Source of the DNA: Phlyctochytrium arcticum
Taxonomy: Eukaryota > Chytridiomycota > Chytridiomycetes > Chytridiales > Chytridiaceae
Assembly (NCBI GenBank): GCA_025602905.1
Contig: JAHLKI010000011.1
Coordinates: 558,001-622,000 of the forward strand
Length of the DNA: 64,000 nt
Direction: 5' to 3'
The notes under the pieces were generated by a model. That model saw only the letters and a program-made list of their open reading frames with translations, did not search any database and had not been told where the DNA came from. Position numbers and translations under genes: made by a program. Below, in pieces: positions 1 to 9,646 of the stretch. Every line of letters starts with the position of its first letter. The stretch's first letter is position 1.

Positions 1-327
1 CGCGTAATGACGGAGATAAATGTTTCCCCGGCCTCTCATCACCTATGCATAGATGATGCATCAACTCAGCTCAGGCTGATCAGGCCTACCGGAGTTCTGA
101 CGTGCGAGACGCGTCGTCAGCAAGGAGCAACCTTGGATGTGGGTCTCAAAGTGTTGAGATGGTGCGCGCGCGTAGGTAGTATCAAGATATGGGATGGGAG
201 GTCCCGAATAGTAATGAATGACGTGAAGTGTTGCAAGAGGACACTCGTTGCTTTGATAGCAGTCATGCGGTATTCTCTCATTGAGAATGTGATACTTTGA
301 ATATGAAACACATCTTCCTTGACGTCA
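1..327. other. 3' flank of the retrotransposon, no gene seen
   Basis: Sequence beyond the pol stop. A purine-rich minus-strand tract (AAGGAAGA, about 312-319) could be the polypurine tract. I found no match here to the proposed 5' LTR. The short ORFs on both strands show no recognisable family. Confidence 0.4.
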
Positions 328-3300
328 CTAGCGTTTGCGTTGTGAACGTTTCGATGGGGGCTCGGCTGTAGACGAAATGTCAGTTGCCGATGCTTCGTTT
401 TGGGCTTTCTTTCGCTTTGAACTCTTGGGTGCTGAGGGGCGTGCTAGTTCCCATGCTTTCAGCGCGTCGGTTTGCTCAAGGTGTTCCCGCGGTTCCCAAG
501 TTGAGTCCTCTGGCCCGAAGCCTTCCCATTGAACCAAGTATTTCCGCTTCTTGTGACGGATCCGCTCGTCCAGAATACGGTCGATGAGCCAAAGTTCCTC
601 GCTGTTGACCAGCACAGGCTCCGGCGCATCCTTCGTGGCACGATGGGTAATAGAGCCAGGTTTGTGCCACGGCTTCAGAATGTCGACATGAAATGTCGGA
701 TGTACCATACGCATTGGATGAGGTAGTTCCAGCGTGTAGGTATCAGGGTGCGGTCCGGTTCCTTTGACCTTGAATGGACCAAGCCAATCCTGGCGAAGTT
801 TCTCCGGAAGCTTACCCAAAGCTGGAATGTGGATCCCTTTGCGTTTGAGTAAAACTGAATCGCCCTTCTCGAAGATGAGCGTCCGCCGACCCTTGTCATG
901 GTTCCTTGCTTGCACATCTTGTGCATCGCGTAACCGTTGTTGTACCACCCGTTCGATCTCATGGAGAGTATCAACAAACTTGGCTACTTGCCGATTTGTT
1001 GGCTGTGATATCTCCTGCAGACCTTCCCTGGTATGGTGTCCACCATTGACCTGTGGGAGGCGGCCTTTGTCGATCATGAACGGGGCATAGCCGGTATTTG
1101 ATGGTGTTGAGTTGTGGTGAAACTCAACCAAGGGTAGGATATCAACCCAGTTCTTGCCATCGCCGTCTATGTAGGCCTTCAGCACGTTTTTGACAGACTT
1201 GATTTTGCGTTCGCATTTGCCGTCTGTCTGCTGATGTCGAGCGGTCGCCACCTCTAACTTGATACCGAGAGCAGCGGTAAAAGATTGCCAAAATTCGGCT
1301 AAGATGCGGCTGTCGCGATCGCTGACAATGACCTTGGGAGCACCTTCGTTCTTGAAGAAGTGCTGGGTGAAGAGATACGCAAGCTCTTGACTCGAAACCT
1401 CCATGTTGCAAGGGATGAGGTACACACGTCCTGACAGATAGTCGACTATGACCAGGGCGGCATCGTAGTAGTCGCCGTTATGGCTAGGTTTCCCCCCCCA
1501 CGATTCCGTCCTAGGTAGTGAGACTAGATCCATGCCGATGGTGTGCCAGCGCTTATCAGGCACTGGGAGCGAGCGTAATAGTCCGACACCTCGTGCGGGA
1601 CTTCGGAAGCGTTGACAAGTTGCACATGTGCGAACATAAGCTGCAACGTCGCGTTCCATAGTCGGCCAATGGTATTCTTGCAGCAGACGACCATATGTCG
1701 AATGTTTACCAGTGTGGCCACCCGTAACCAACGTATCGTGATATTGCGCGAGCAATGCACTTCGGAGGGCATCGGGTACATACAGGCGATCTTCGTAACG
1801 GAGCAAGGTGAGGGTTTCACCGTTTTTGCTTTTCTCCGGAAGGACTTCCACGGAATAACGCCGTTCAGGGACCGTCAAGGTGTGCGGCGCCGATGCCTTG
1901 TCTTCAAGTGTCTTTTGCATTTGAAGAGCGAAGTCGTCTGTAAGCAACAATTCGGCCCAAACCGTCAGGTCAACGGGGAGCTCGAGTTGTTGTGTTGCCT
2001 GTGCAAGTTGCTTCTTGGCACGTTTCTTGGCACGCGCAGCGTTGACCGACACAACAAGATTAGACTTGTCGCTCGGAGTGCTGGCGGAATGCACGGCGAT
2101 GGCGTTGATCGTAACACGCTGGGCGCAATCAGCACATCGCGGGGCATAATAGGGGTTTCGGCTCAGGACATCGGCCACCGTGTTCCATTCGCCAGGGAGA
2201 TACTCAATGTCAAAGTCAAATTGTTGAAGGAACTCGACCCAATTCGCTTGTCGTCGACTCAAATGCTGCTGATCCTGTAAATAGATCAGAGATTTGTGAT
2301 CGACGAACGCGCGGAAATGGCGTCCCAAAAGGAACTGTCGGTTGGCTTTCAACGTTTTGACGAGGGCGAGGAGTTCCTGTTCGTGGACCGGGTACCGTGT
2401 CTCCGCATCTTGTAATTTTCGGGAAAAATACAAGACCGGTCGCAGTTTGGGCAGGTTTTTGAATCCATGTACCGTCGTAGGTAACGGAGAGGGCATGGGG
2501 TCGTCTGCGTCAACTGGCTGAGCAAGCCATCCACCGATGGCGAAGCCGGATGCGTCCGAAAACACATAGACTTCTTTGGCAGGATCGTACGGCGTCAAAA
2601 CAGGAGCCGTTGAGATTTTTTCTTTCAGTGTTTTAAACGCTGATATCTCCGCATCGCCCCATTTCCACGGGTTATTGCCAGACTGTAGCTCCGATAGGGG
2701 ATGCGCGATCCTTGCGTACTCGTCAATGTAAGATGACAAGTAATTCGTCAAACCGAGGAAGGATTGAATATCTTTGAAGTTCTTGGGAGTGGCGAAATTG
2801 TTCACGGCAGCAACTTTGCTGTCCGAGATTCGCACACCGGATGTTCCCAACATATGACCGCAAAATTCAACCTCCTGTACTGCCCACGAGCATTTGGATG
2901 GTTTGACGTACAGAGCGCTTGATTCAAGAGTTGCCAAAACAGTTTCGACGTGCTTTTGATGTTCTTCAAGCGTATCTGAAAAAACGAGGATATCGTCAAG
3001 GTACGAGATAACATAGTCGTCGTACATGTTCCCGAAGACTTTGTTCATGATGCGTTGGAACGTTGCGGGTGCATTAGTCAACCCAAATGGCATGACAACA
3101 TACTCGAAATGTCCAAAACGCGTCTTGAAAGCCGTCTTCTGGATATCACCTTCGCGAATCCGAACGCAGTGATAGGCCTCCTTAATGTCAAGAGAGGAGA
3201 AGTATTTCTTGCCAACGGTGCGGTGTCGCAATTCTCCAAGATGCGGCAAAGGTGTTCGGTCTTTTTTCGTTTGTTTATTCAACCCTCGGTAGTCGATACA

Positions 3301-4692
3301 ACAACGAAGAGTGCCGTCTTTCTTTGGCGCAAAGAGAACTGCTGCACCCCACGGGCTGGACGAGTGTCGAATCCACCCTTTGGCAAGCAACGTTGTAATT
3401 TGCCGTTGAAGTTCTTCCAGTTCCTTCGGGCCCATTGCACGCAAGGGCACCGACAGAGGTCTTTCTACGCCGTCGATTTCAATTTTGAAGTCGTCTTCGC
3501 CCCGAGAAGGTGGTAACGTGCGTAGCTCTGTGAAAACTGTCTTCTTGAACTTTCGTAAGATTGGCAGTAACGGATTGTCTTCCGGAATGGACGCTAGCGG
3601 ATCTTCGTCCGGAGCTTTTTGTCCATTGGCCGCGCTGTCGGTACTACTTGTACTTGCAGCCGCGGTAACTCGCGCGGAGGCCGGTGCCTCGCGGATATGT
3701 CCGTTGCCATCTATCCACTGGAGTACGTTGACATTGACTGCAAAAACTGATGTGAACTCCTTCTTTCGCATCGCTCGGAGAAATTTTTCAGCCTTGAGGT
3801 GGGTCTTGACGTCCTTGACCGAGGCGAGAGGTGATTGAAGGCGAGGCGAGTCGAGATTGCAGTCAAACGCACGTAAGTGGGCAGCATTGCAGGATGGTTG
3901 TTGCTCACGTTTTCGTGAAACCGGTCTTGCTTCGCATAGGCGACGAACGCCTTCAAACATGAAAGACATGCGAGGACGTTCATCAACCTTGTCAATCTGG
4001 AGTCCTTCAAGGCCGAGAATGAAAGGTAGTCCCACAATGGCATCTACGCGTAATGGCGCAACAATGAACGGTAGCTCACCGAAGGAACATTTGTTGTGAT
4101 CGCAGTAGAGGTCCAGGGCTCCTAGCATCATTCGATTCGACTTGAAGGTTTCTCCGTCGTCTCCCCATTCTACTTCGATAGTAGAGCTGGGTTGATAGGT
4201 TGGGAACTTATGTTGCCTGACCCACTTGTCGTTGATCATCAGGGTATCGCACCCGGTGTCGACAAAAATACGGGCCATCTTGCCATTCAACTTCGCATGA
4301 ACGACAAAGGCATTTTGAGCAATTACCGGTTCAGGTCCACAAGCAACACGGCGTGGAGCATAACGATCTTCATCCAAGGAACCTCCAATCGGTGCAACCC
4401 GAACAACGCCAGACGGCTGCATCGGTTTTGATGATTCCTTGACCTCCGATCGTGTATCTCCTCGTTGCGTAGCTTGTGATTGTGGACTCGAGGACTGAAC
4501 TTCTTCGGTAAATGTAAAAGTGGACACAGTATTGATGGATACGGTTGTATTTGAATTAGAAAAGTTATTAAAAACAAAAGGATTATCTAATCTGACCGAA
4601 CCATCCTGCGGCAAACGACCTGTGTCGTTATTGCTTGCCGGATCTAGTTTTTTGGATCGCGGCGTTTGGCATTGGGACATCTGGCAGACCAA
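328..4692 (-). CDS. pol: Pol polyprotein: protease, reverse transcriptase, RNase H, integrase, chromodomain
   Basis: 1454 aa open frame, in the -1 frame relative to gag and overlapping it by 49 nt. The ATG at 4692 is probably not used; translation should enter by frameshifting at 4647-4653. Visible in order: aspartic protease (FVDTGCDTLMI), reverse transcriptase with the YLDD catalytic box, RNase H (VFSDASGFAIGG), the HHCC integrase zinc finger ending CATCQRF, a DDE integrase core (GMDLVSLP; VIVSDRDSRI; HQQTDGKCER) and a C-terminal chromodomain (KYLVQWEGFGPEDSTWEP). Chromodomains in this clade direct integration to particular chromatin (family knowledge). No internal stop was seen, so the enzyme set appears intact. 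Confidence 0.93.
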   Translation of the reverse strand: MVCQMSQCQTPRSKKLDPASNNDTGRLPQDGSVRLDNPFVFNNFSNSNTTVSINTVSTFTFTEEVQSSSPQSQATQRGDTRSEVKESSKPMQPSGVVRVAPIGGSLDEDRYAPRRVACGPEPVIAQNAFVVHAKLNGKMARIFVDTGCDTLMINDKWVRQHKFPTYQPSSTIEVEWGDDGETFKSNRMMLGALDLYCDHNKCSFGELPFIVAPLRVDAIVGLPFILGLEGLQIDKVDERPRMSFMFEGVRRLCEARPVSRKREQQPSCNAAHLRAFDCNLDSPRLQSPLASVKDVKTHLKAEKFLRAMRKKEFTSVFAVNVNVLQWIDGNGHIREAPASARVTAAASTSSTDSAANGQKAPDEDPLASIPEDNPLLPILRKFKKTVFTELRTLPPSRGEDDFKIEIDGVERPLSVPLRAMGPKELEELQRQITTLLAKGWIRHSSSPWGAAVLFAPKKDGTLRCCIDYRGLNKQTKKDRTPLPHLGELRHRTVGKKYFSSLDIKEAYHCVRIREGDIQKTAFKTRFGHFEYVVMPFGLTNAPATFQRIMNKVFGNMYDDYVISYLDDILVFSDTLEEHQKHVETVLATLESSALYVKPSKCSWAVQEVEFCGHMLGTSGVRISDSKVAAVNNFATPKNFKDIQSFLGLTNYLSSYIDEYARIAHPLSELQSGNNPWKWGDAEISAFKTLKEKISTAPVLTPYDPAKEVYVFSDASGFAIGGWLAQPVDADDPMPSPLPTTVHGFKNLPKLRPVLYFSRKLQDAETRYPVHEQELLALVKTLKANRQFLLGRHFRAFVDHKSLIYLQDQQHLSRRQANWVEFLQQFDFDIEYLPGEWNTVADVLSRNPYYAPRCADCAQRVTINAIAVHSASTPSDKSNLVVSVNAARAKKRAKKQLAQATQQLELPVDLTVWAELLLTDDFALQMQKTLEDKASAPHTLTVPERRYSVEVLPEKSKNGETLTLLRYEDRLYVPDALRSALLAQYHDTLVTGGHTGKHSTYGRLLQEYHWPTMERDVAAYVRTCATCQRFRSPARGVGLLRSLPVPDKRWHTIGMDLVSLPRTESWGGKPSHNGDYYDAALVIVDYLSGRVYLIPCNMEVSSQELAYLFTQHFFKNEGAPKVIVSDRDSRILAEFWQSFTAALGIKLEVATARHQQTDGKCERKIKSVKNVLKAYIDGDGKNWVDILPLVEFHHNSTPSNTGYAPFMIDKGRLPQVNGGHHTREGLQEISQPTNRQVAKFVDTLHEIERVVQQRLRDAQDVQARNHDKGRRTLIFEKGDSVLLKRKGIHIPALGKLPEKLRQDWLGPFKVKGTGPHPDTYTLELPHPMRMVHPTFHVDILKPWHKPGSITHRATKDAPEPVLVNSEELWLIDRILDERIRHKKRKYLVQWEGFGPEDSTWEPREHLEQTDALKAWELARPSAPKSSKRKKAQNEASATDISSTAEPPSKRSQRKR
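4609..4653 (-). promoter_or_regulatory. Programmed -1 ribosomal frameshift site with downstream hairpin
   Basis: The minus-strand heptamer A AAA AAC occupies 4653-4647 in the gag frame and is followed at once by the gag stop TAG (4646-4644). A -1 slip gives AAA AAA and continues in the pol frame as K-K-L-D, exactly as the pol ORF reads. After a 6-nt spacer there is a perfect two-part stem: 4640-4636 (CGGCA) with 4613-4609 (TGCCG), and 4629-4624 (AACGAC) with 4619-4614 (GTCGTT), with a 4-nt loop and a 6-nt bulge. Heptamer, spacer and stem all match known -1 frameshift signals. Confidence 0.9.
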
Positions 4693-6044
4693 TGGTCGCC
4701 ACTACCGCAGCAGTAGCACCAGATGCGGTCTGACTCGGCCTGCTGGTTGTTTTTGCGAAGTCCGGGAGATGAACTTGACCCGGATCCGCTGGCTCCAGCG
4801 TTGGCTCCACGCCCTTGGTAAGCATAGGGCTTACCATGGTTGTGGGTTTTGCCATTTGCCGCAGAGACGTTGGCTTTGGGACTCTTTCCACCACCGTTCT
4901 TCGCCGGGCCATTATTGGCAGCCGGCACGGAGGCGGGACCCTTGCCTTTTCCGGTTCCACCCGCGACAGGGACATAGACCCCGTCATTGTCGCATCCCCA
5001 CGCTTGGAGGGTTTGGGTGGTAGCCGTTTGGATCTGGGTGAGGTTGGCGTCGGGATGCATTCCGAAAACAGCCTGCATCAGGCGACTCCAAAATTCCCCT
5101 CCCCGTTCCAGTCCGTCACGAAAGTAGCGTCGCATCTGATCTTCGTCAATGGGGCTACGGGCGGTGCTGGTGGTTCTCAATTCGCCAGTGATCCTGTTGA
5201 AGGCGGAGATATAGGCCGAGTAATTTCGGCACGTGAGCTGACGGAGCCTGGCCAAAATGGCGTCCCGCGGGTTTCGTGGCTCGAAGCGCTCCCTGAGCTT
5301 CGCTTCAAACTCCTCCCGGTTTGCGGGTCTCTCGGCCAGGGTCATGGAGGAAAACCAGTCCTTGGCTGTTCCCTCAAGGGCGCGTTCCATGTAATCCACG
5401 AACGATCGCCCCGCGCGCTGGTCCTCGTTGGCGGGAGAATGGTCAAGGAAAGCATAATGCTTATCCAAGAAGTCACGGATCTTCTTGTGTGACGCAACGT
5501 CACTACCCTCTCCCGAGAACATGGCATTTTCAGCTTTGCGCTGGAGTGACTTGTTTTGCATTGAATCAAACAAGTTTCCTTGTTGGCCATTGCCATCGCG
5601 AGCGGCCACGTCAGTTTTGAGCGAAGCAATCTCCTCCGTCAAGGATGTGAGAATTGCCGTAAGCTGTTGCTTGTCCGCGACGTCAGCGATGGCTCCTCCA
5701 AGAGCGGACGCCGCGGGGGTGGCATTACCCGAGAGGGAAACACCAGTCATCCCCGTAGGTCCCTCAGAGGGCCTAACCACGTCTCTCGGGGGCTCTTCGT
5801 CGACCATCATGGGTACGACGCCTCCCGCATGGTTGTCTGTGCTGGTCGAACCAGTCTCCTGAGCATCTCTTTCTCCAGCAATGGAGGATGTCTCAGAATG
5901 CTGGCCGATCTCTCCAGCGTCAGTTTGGTCTTCACCCAGGAGAGGAGGTCCGCTCTCTATAGTACTAGAGACGGGGCCCTCTTCACTCGGCTTGCCTTTG
6001 CTTTTGGTCTTGCGCGCCACAGCCTGCTTTTGTCCAGAACCCAT
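4644..6044 (-). CDS. gag: Gag-like capsid/nucleocapsid protein of the chromovirus
   Basis: 466 aa. Packages element RNA in virus-like particles (family knowledge). The middle part (roughly residues 165-330) is a retrotransposon gag-type helical domain with the family-like stretch around RFEPRNPRDAILARLRQL. Near the C-terminus there is one CCHC zinc knuckle (CYCCGSGDHWSARC). The N-terminal 150 residues are low-complexity and acidic. It ends with codons AAA AAC TAG; these overlap a slippery heptamer that feeds ribosomes into pol in the -1 frame. The start is the first ATG of the open frame, about 120 nt inside the proposed primer-binding site. Confidence 0.88.
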   Translation of the reverse strand: MGSGQKQAVARKTKSKGKPSEEGPVSSTIESGPPLLGEDQTDAGEIGQHSETSSIAGERDAQETGSTSTDNHAGGVVPMMVDEEPPRDVVRPSEGPTGMTGVSLSGNATPAASALGGAIADVADKQQLTAILTSLTEEIASLKTDVAARDGNGQQGNLFDSMQNKSLQRKAENAMFSGEGSDVASHKKIRDFLDKHYAFLDHSPANEDQRAGRSFVDYMERALEGTAKDWFSSMTLAERPANREEFEAKLRERFEPRNPRDAILARLRQLTCRNYSAYISAFNRITGELRTTSTARSPIDEDQMRRYFRDGLERGGEFWSRLMQAVFGMHPDANLTQIQTATTQTLQAWGCDNDGVYVPVAGGTGKGKGPASVPAANNGPAKNGGGKSPKANVSAANGKTHNHGKPYAYQGRGANAGASGSGSSSSPGLRKNNQQAESDRIWCYCCGSGDHWSARCPNAKRRDPKN

Positions 6045-6152
6045 GTTGAACGGAACAAAGAGTAGAAAGAATTAAAAGAAGCGAAAGAGGTAGAAGCGAA
6101 AGGTCGAGTCGAAAGGGTAAACGGACGGTTTGAGGCTAGTAGGATTGCTGAT

Positions 6153-6167
6153 GGGGTGGTGCTACCA
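6153..6167 (-). other. Proposed primer-binding site (initiator tRNA-Met type)
   Basis: Minus strand reads TGGTAGCACCACCCC directly after the proposed LTR end. Known Ty1/Ty3 primer-binding sites begin TGGTAGC and pair with the 3' end of initiator tRNA-Met; the first seven bases agree. Whether the remaining bases match this organism's own tRNA cannot be tested here. Confidence 0.5.
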
Positions 6168-6328
6168 TGTAGCGTTTTCGGGTAAAAAGTGGTATGGACG
6201 GTAATGCACCTTCCCAGGGTGCGTGAGTCGGGTTGTGTATTGCTTTAGCGCAGAGTAAAGAGAAAGCGTAAAGAGTCTGAAAATGTACAGTGCAGGATGG
6301 GATATACAAAAAGAAAAACAAAACAACA
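6168..6328 (-). repeat. Proposed 5' LTR of the chromovirus
   Basis: 161 bp bounded on the plus strand by TGT...ACA. It contains a TATA-like GTATATCCC on the minus strand near 6299-6307. It lies directly upstream of a plausible primer-binding site. The boundaries are inferred from the TG/CA ends and the PBS position only, because no second LTR copy is in the window to confirm them. Confidence 0.45.
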
Positions 6329-6403
6329 CGTGTGATGTGGCACGGCACTGCGCTGTTTGCGCAGTGGTGCGGACAATGCGCAGCGAACCACGAGCCCGCT
6401 GCA

Positions 6404-7229
6404 CATGTCCACCAACGTCGCCGAAGTCGTGGCGCTGATTATCGGTCTCTGTTTTGTCGATTCCAGTGGTGAATCCGTCTACCCCCTCTCCCCCCTCCAA
6501 ATTCTTTTCGTCAACATGGTCACCAGTTCACCCCCCGCCATGGCTCTCGGCATCGAACCCCCCCAATCCCACCAAATGCGCTCCCCCATCTACCGCGGCG
6601 GACCCCTCTTTACCTGGCTCATGGTCATCGATATCATGTTTTACGGATTCATCATGGGAGCTCTCGTCCTCGCCGTTTTCGTACTCCGCATCTACGCCTG
6701 GGGCGCCAACAACCTCGGCCGCGAATGCAACCTCTACCAATCCGACCGCCCCGACTTAACTTCCGACTGTAACGCCGTCTACCGCGCCCGAGCCACCGCC
6801 TTTGTCACCCTCACCTGGCTCCTCCTCATCCACGCCTACGTCTGCCGCCACCGCACCAACTCCGTCTTCAAAGGCGGCCCCAAATACATGATTACCTCCA
6901 ATAAAGCTCTCGCCTACTGCTCCATTTTCGGCATGTTGGTCGTGATCCCCGTCCTCTACATCCCCGGCACCGACGCCGTCTTCCGCCACGAAGGAATTAC
7001 ATGGGAATGGTCCATGGTCGTCATCTCCTTTTTCATTTATATCGCTATTGCCGAACTCTACAAGTATGCGTGGCGGGTTCGCGACCGTCGGGCTCGAGGT
7101 GGATCTTACAATGACGCGATTAACTCGGTTGATATGGCTGCTACCACCGACGCTGCTGACAATATGACCGGTCTTCACCATGAGGAACTCAAAGTTGATG
7201 ATCAGACACCCAAAGTCTCTGTGCAGTAG
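6404..7229 (+). pseudogene. 5'-truncated ENA-type Na+ P-type ATPase (C-terminal membrane domain only)
   Basis: About 275 aa matching the C-terminal third of ENA/exitus Na+-ATPases: the family stretch STNVAEVVALIIGL, then PLSPLQILFVNMVTSSPPAM and several hydrophobic segments up to a charged tail. These pumps export Na+ or K+ at the plasma membrane or ER (family knowledge). Everything upstream, including the phosphorylation and nucleotide-binding domains, is missing. Homology stops about 75 nt from the proposed LTR edge, and the 75 nt between do not translate into ATPase sequence. Either the retrotransposon split the gene and the rest lies left of the window, or this is a decayed fragment. The codon use is strongly C-rich at third positions, which suggests a formerly well-expressed gene. 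Confidence 0.75.
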
Positions 7230-7267
7230 TCAGGCAACTCATTCACCCCTGGTCTTCTCTCTGTTGC

Positions 7268-7270
<3 letters not shown>

Positions 7271-7298
<28 letters not shown>
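7271..7298. repeat. (AC)n microsatellite
   Basis: Fourteen AC units in the 3' flank of the ATPase fragment, followed by T-rich sequence up to the transposon edge at 7408. Confidence 0.97.
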
Positions 7299-7301
<3 letters not shown>

Positions 7302-7409
7302 TTTTTTTTGGTTTTTTACTTGTTTTACTTTTACGCATTTGAAGGTGGACTGGTGGTATATTTGTTAATTATCTTTATTTATTTTTTCTGCTTGTTTTTT
7401 TTGCGCATA

Positions 7410-7508
7410 CTCGTGCCCAGGGATCTGGTGGCTACGCCACCGACCTGGTTTTCGCGATTCTCCAAACGATAAATCTCAAATAAACAAATAAATCTGGAAT
7501 TATAAACA
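7410..7508 (+). repeat. Left terminal inverted repeat of the pogo-like element
   Basis: Matches the reverse complement of 11009-11153 in two blocks: outer 7410-7461 (one visible mismatch, ATCTGG versus AGCTGG) and inner from about 7463 to 7508. The left copy lacks the roughly 30-bp segment present on the right. Confidence 0.92.
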
Positions 7509-7657
7509 ATGGCCAAGACTGGAGACGACTACTTTATATTCCGACCTGAAAAGACAAAAGACAAAGTACGACAGAGACCGGGAATGTTATTCTGAGAAGA
7601 GATCTACATCATTTTAATACCGCAACGAGACACGATAACCATCCCCAAAACTAACCT

Positions 7658-9646
7658 TCAAGACGTAGTGTTCGAAAGATCCGCTAGAGCTCGTCTTGCA
7701 GCTTGTCTTGTTGCTTCGGCCTTCGCTTCTCGGCGCTCATCCGCCGCCCTTTTCTTCTCAGCTGCCGCCGCCCTCCTCACTACCATTGCTGCCTTCTTTT
7801 CTGCGGCCAAAGCCTCAAGCGCCGCCTTCTTAGCCGCGGCAGCTATCTTTCTGGTCTCTTTCTCCTGCTGTTCTCTGGCGGCATCGGCCTGCTTTTGGAT
7901 CGCCTTCGCTTCCCTTTCAACCAGTCGGTGAGCAGCCGCCAACTCTTCTTCCGCACGAGTAGCAGCCATTGCACGAGCCGTAGCTGGGCATGGAACATTA
8001 GATGTCGTGGATCTTAATTGGGTTTGAGAGCGCCCACTCACCTGCATTCACCATCCCGCCTTCTGCGACTATGTTCCTAGAGACTCTTCGGGCTCGTCTT
8101 GCTGTTTCGGCTGCAGTTGACCGGGCCAGAAGCTTACTGCTGAGCTCGCCTGCTCGGGCCAGGATCAGCCCACCTGTGAGCACGTCCCATAACTCTTCTC
8201 GTGCCTCGGATGGCATGTTGCGGTACGCTTCAGTCTCAAGGAAAGCATTTGCTCTGGACTTGAAGGCCTTGGCAGTATCGGGGACTTGCGGGACCTCCTC
8301 CTCCGGTGCAACCGCATCGCCCACTTGCCCCAACTCTTCCTCATCATACCAATACTGTCTATCTTGCGCATCTGCGTAGGGGTCACGCTCGAAGTCCAAG
8401 ACTGGGAGATCTTCCGGTAGTTTGTCCAGAACAATTTTGGGATTGAACGGCTCGATGCCGGTAGCTCGGAAGGATGAGCGTATGGTTTTACACTTCAGGG
8501 CCTTCTTCCTTATTTCGTGGAGGTGGGTCAAGAATTCCAGCTTATCGAAGTTGGTGCATCCTGTCCTGGTTGCTTCCTCAATCGCGTTGGAATGGTATTT
8601 TTTGTACGGTTGGAACACTACACATCCAAAGGTTGGAGAAGTTGGCTCGTGTGTGGCGGAAGGGCGAAGGGAAGGATAAATTTGGAGTTACAAAACTCTA
8701 CAAATTGCCGGGTGCAGTGGGATCCGTACCCATCCATGATGAGTAGCCGATACGGCCCCTGCCGGCGGTATCTGGTCCATTCATGAAATTTCTGGACCCA
8801 GGCATATGTGAGTTGGTCATTTGTATAGCCCGTCGGCGTCACCTGCAACTCGTACTTGTCCGGCAAGTTTGCAAACCAGCGGTACTGTTTCCGCTTGCCC
8901 GGGACAATGATGAGGGGGGGAAACCTAGCGCCATCCGCGCTGATTACCTCGACCAATGTCACCGTCTCACGGCTGGTCTTTGAACCCAAGTACACTGGTG
9001 CCGTTTTGGACTTCGTGACAACTCGCTGGTCGCGGCCAATACCCACCCGAAAACCACTCTCATCCATATTGTAGATGTCGGACGGTTGTATGTCGAAATC
9101 ATGGAGAACCTTTTGCAGTTTATCAAACCACGCTCCAATGGACGCGCGACTGTGAGCAGCATGTCTTGTGGCCTCCATCGACTGCTGTTTCCTGATTTTG
9201 AACTCTGGATGGCGAGCCAGGAAGCGTCTGGTCCAGTGGGGACTGACCTCCCGGATGGGCTCACCACTTGCAGGGTCGTAATCCTCGTTGAGGATATCGT
9301 TTGCGGCGCCTGTGACCATGCTGAACAAGGCCGACGTTCCAATTTTGTCCAGCCTATCCAAGTACATGCACAAGGACAACTCCTGACCGTCGTTCAGGTT
9401 GCGATTGTTTGCTGGTCTTTCATTGAGGGTAGGCCTCCCGAGCCACCTGGCACGCAACCGCTGGTACGGGACATCATATTTTTTAGCAATCTGAGACAAG
9501 TTGGGGGCTTCGATATCGTCTTCGATCAACTTCGAGATTATGTCTGCAATTCTTTTATTTATCTCGTTGTTGGTTTCGTCTGCGACAGGACGACGGTACA
9601 GATGGAGGTCTACATCTACATCAGATTCAGACTCGGAATCAGACAT
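7658..9646 (-). pseudogene. pogo/CENP-B-like DDE_1 transposase, one frameshift
   Basis: The N-terminal part (9646-8618) has a psq-like helix-turn-helix (IAKKYDVPYQRLRARWLG) and a CENP-B-type second helix-turn-helix. A DDE_1 core follows, with acidic residues in IYNMDESGFRVG, LLIMDGYGSHCT and LLQPLDV. Directly after that last motif a TAG interrupts. Comparison with the decayed copy at 58.4 kb suggests loss of one base, and the reading continues in the next frame as VFQPYKKYHSN. A GT-AG intron (8041-7984, 58 nt) then joins to an Ala/Lys/Glu-rich coiled-coil tail ending at 7658. Upstream acidic exons probably belong to the same transcript. All three catalytic acids are present, so only the frameshift prevents activity. 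Confidence 0.85.

Larger units (their letters stand above)
328..6328 (-). mobile_element. Ty3/gypsy chromovirus LTR retrotransposon (3' LTR outside window)
   Basis: Minus-strand element with gag (4644-6044), pol (328-4692), a proposed primer-binding site and a short 5' LTR at 6168-6328. Both ORFs are open over their full length, so the copy looks young. Domain order protease, RT, RNase H, integrase, chromodomain defines a chromovirus. Positions 1-327 contain no copy of the proposed LTR, so I infer that 1-327 is 3' untranslated sequence and that the 3' LTR lies left of the window. The right edge touches a 5'-truncated ENA ATPase gene, which suggests insertion into or beside that gene. Confidence 0.9.

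Noticed and set aside
1..327. Possible 3' LTR of the chromovirus
   Set aside because: No stretch here matches the proposed 5' LTR; the only similar bases (AGCGTTTGCG at the pol stop) are coding.
1612..2280. 222-codon plus-strand ORF inside pol
   Set aside because: It is antisense to integrase and RNase H coding sequence and shows no family features of its own.
6346..6366. Perfect 8-bp inverted repeat CACTGCGC/GCGCAGTG beside the LTR as a terminator or regulatory hairpin
   Set aside because: It is short, isolated and lacks a T-run or conserved context; not distinguishable from chance.
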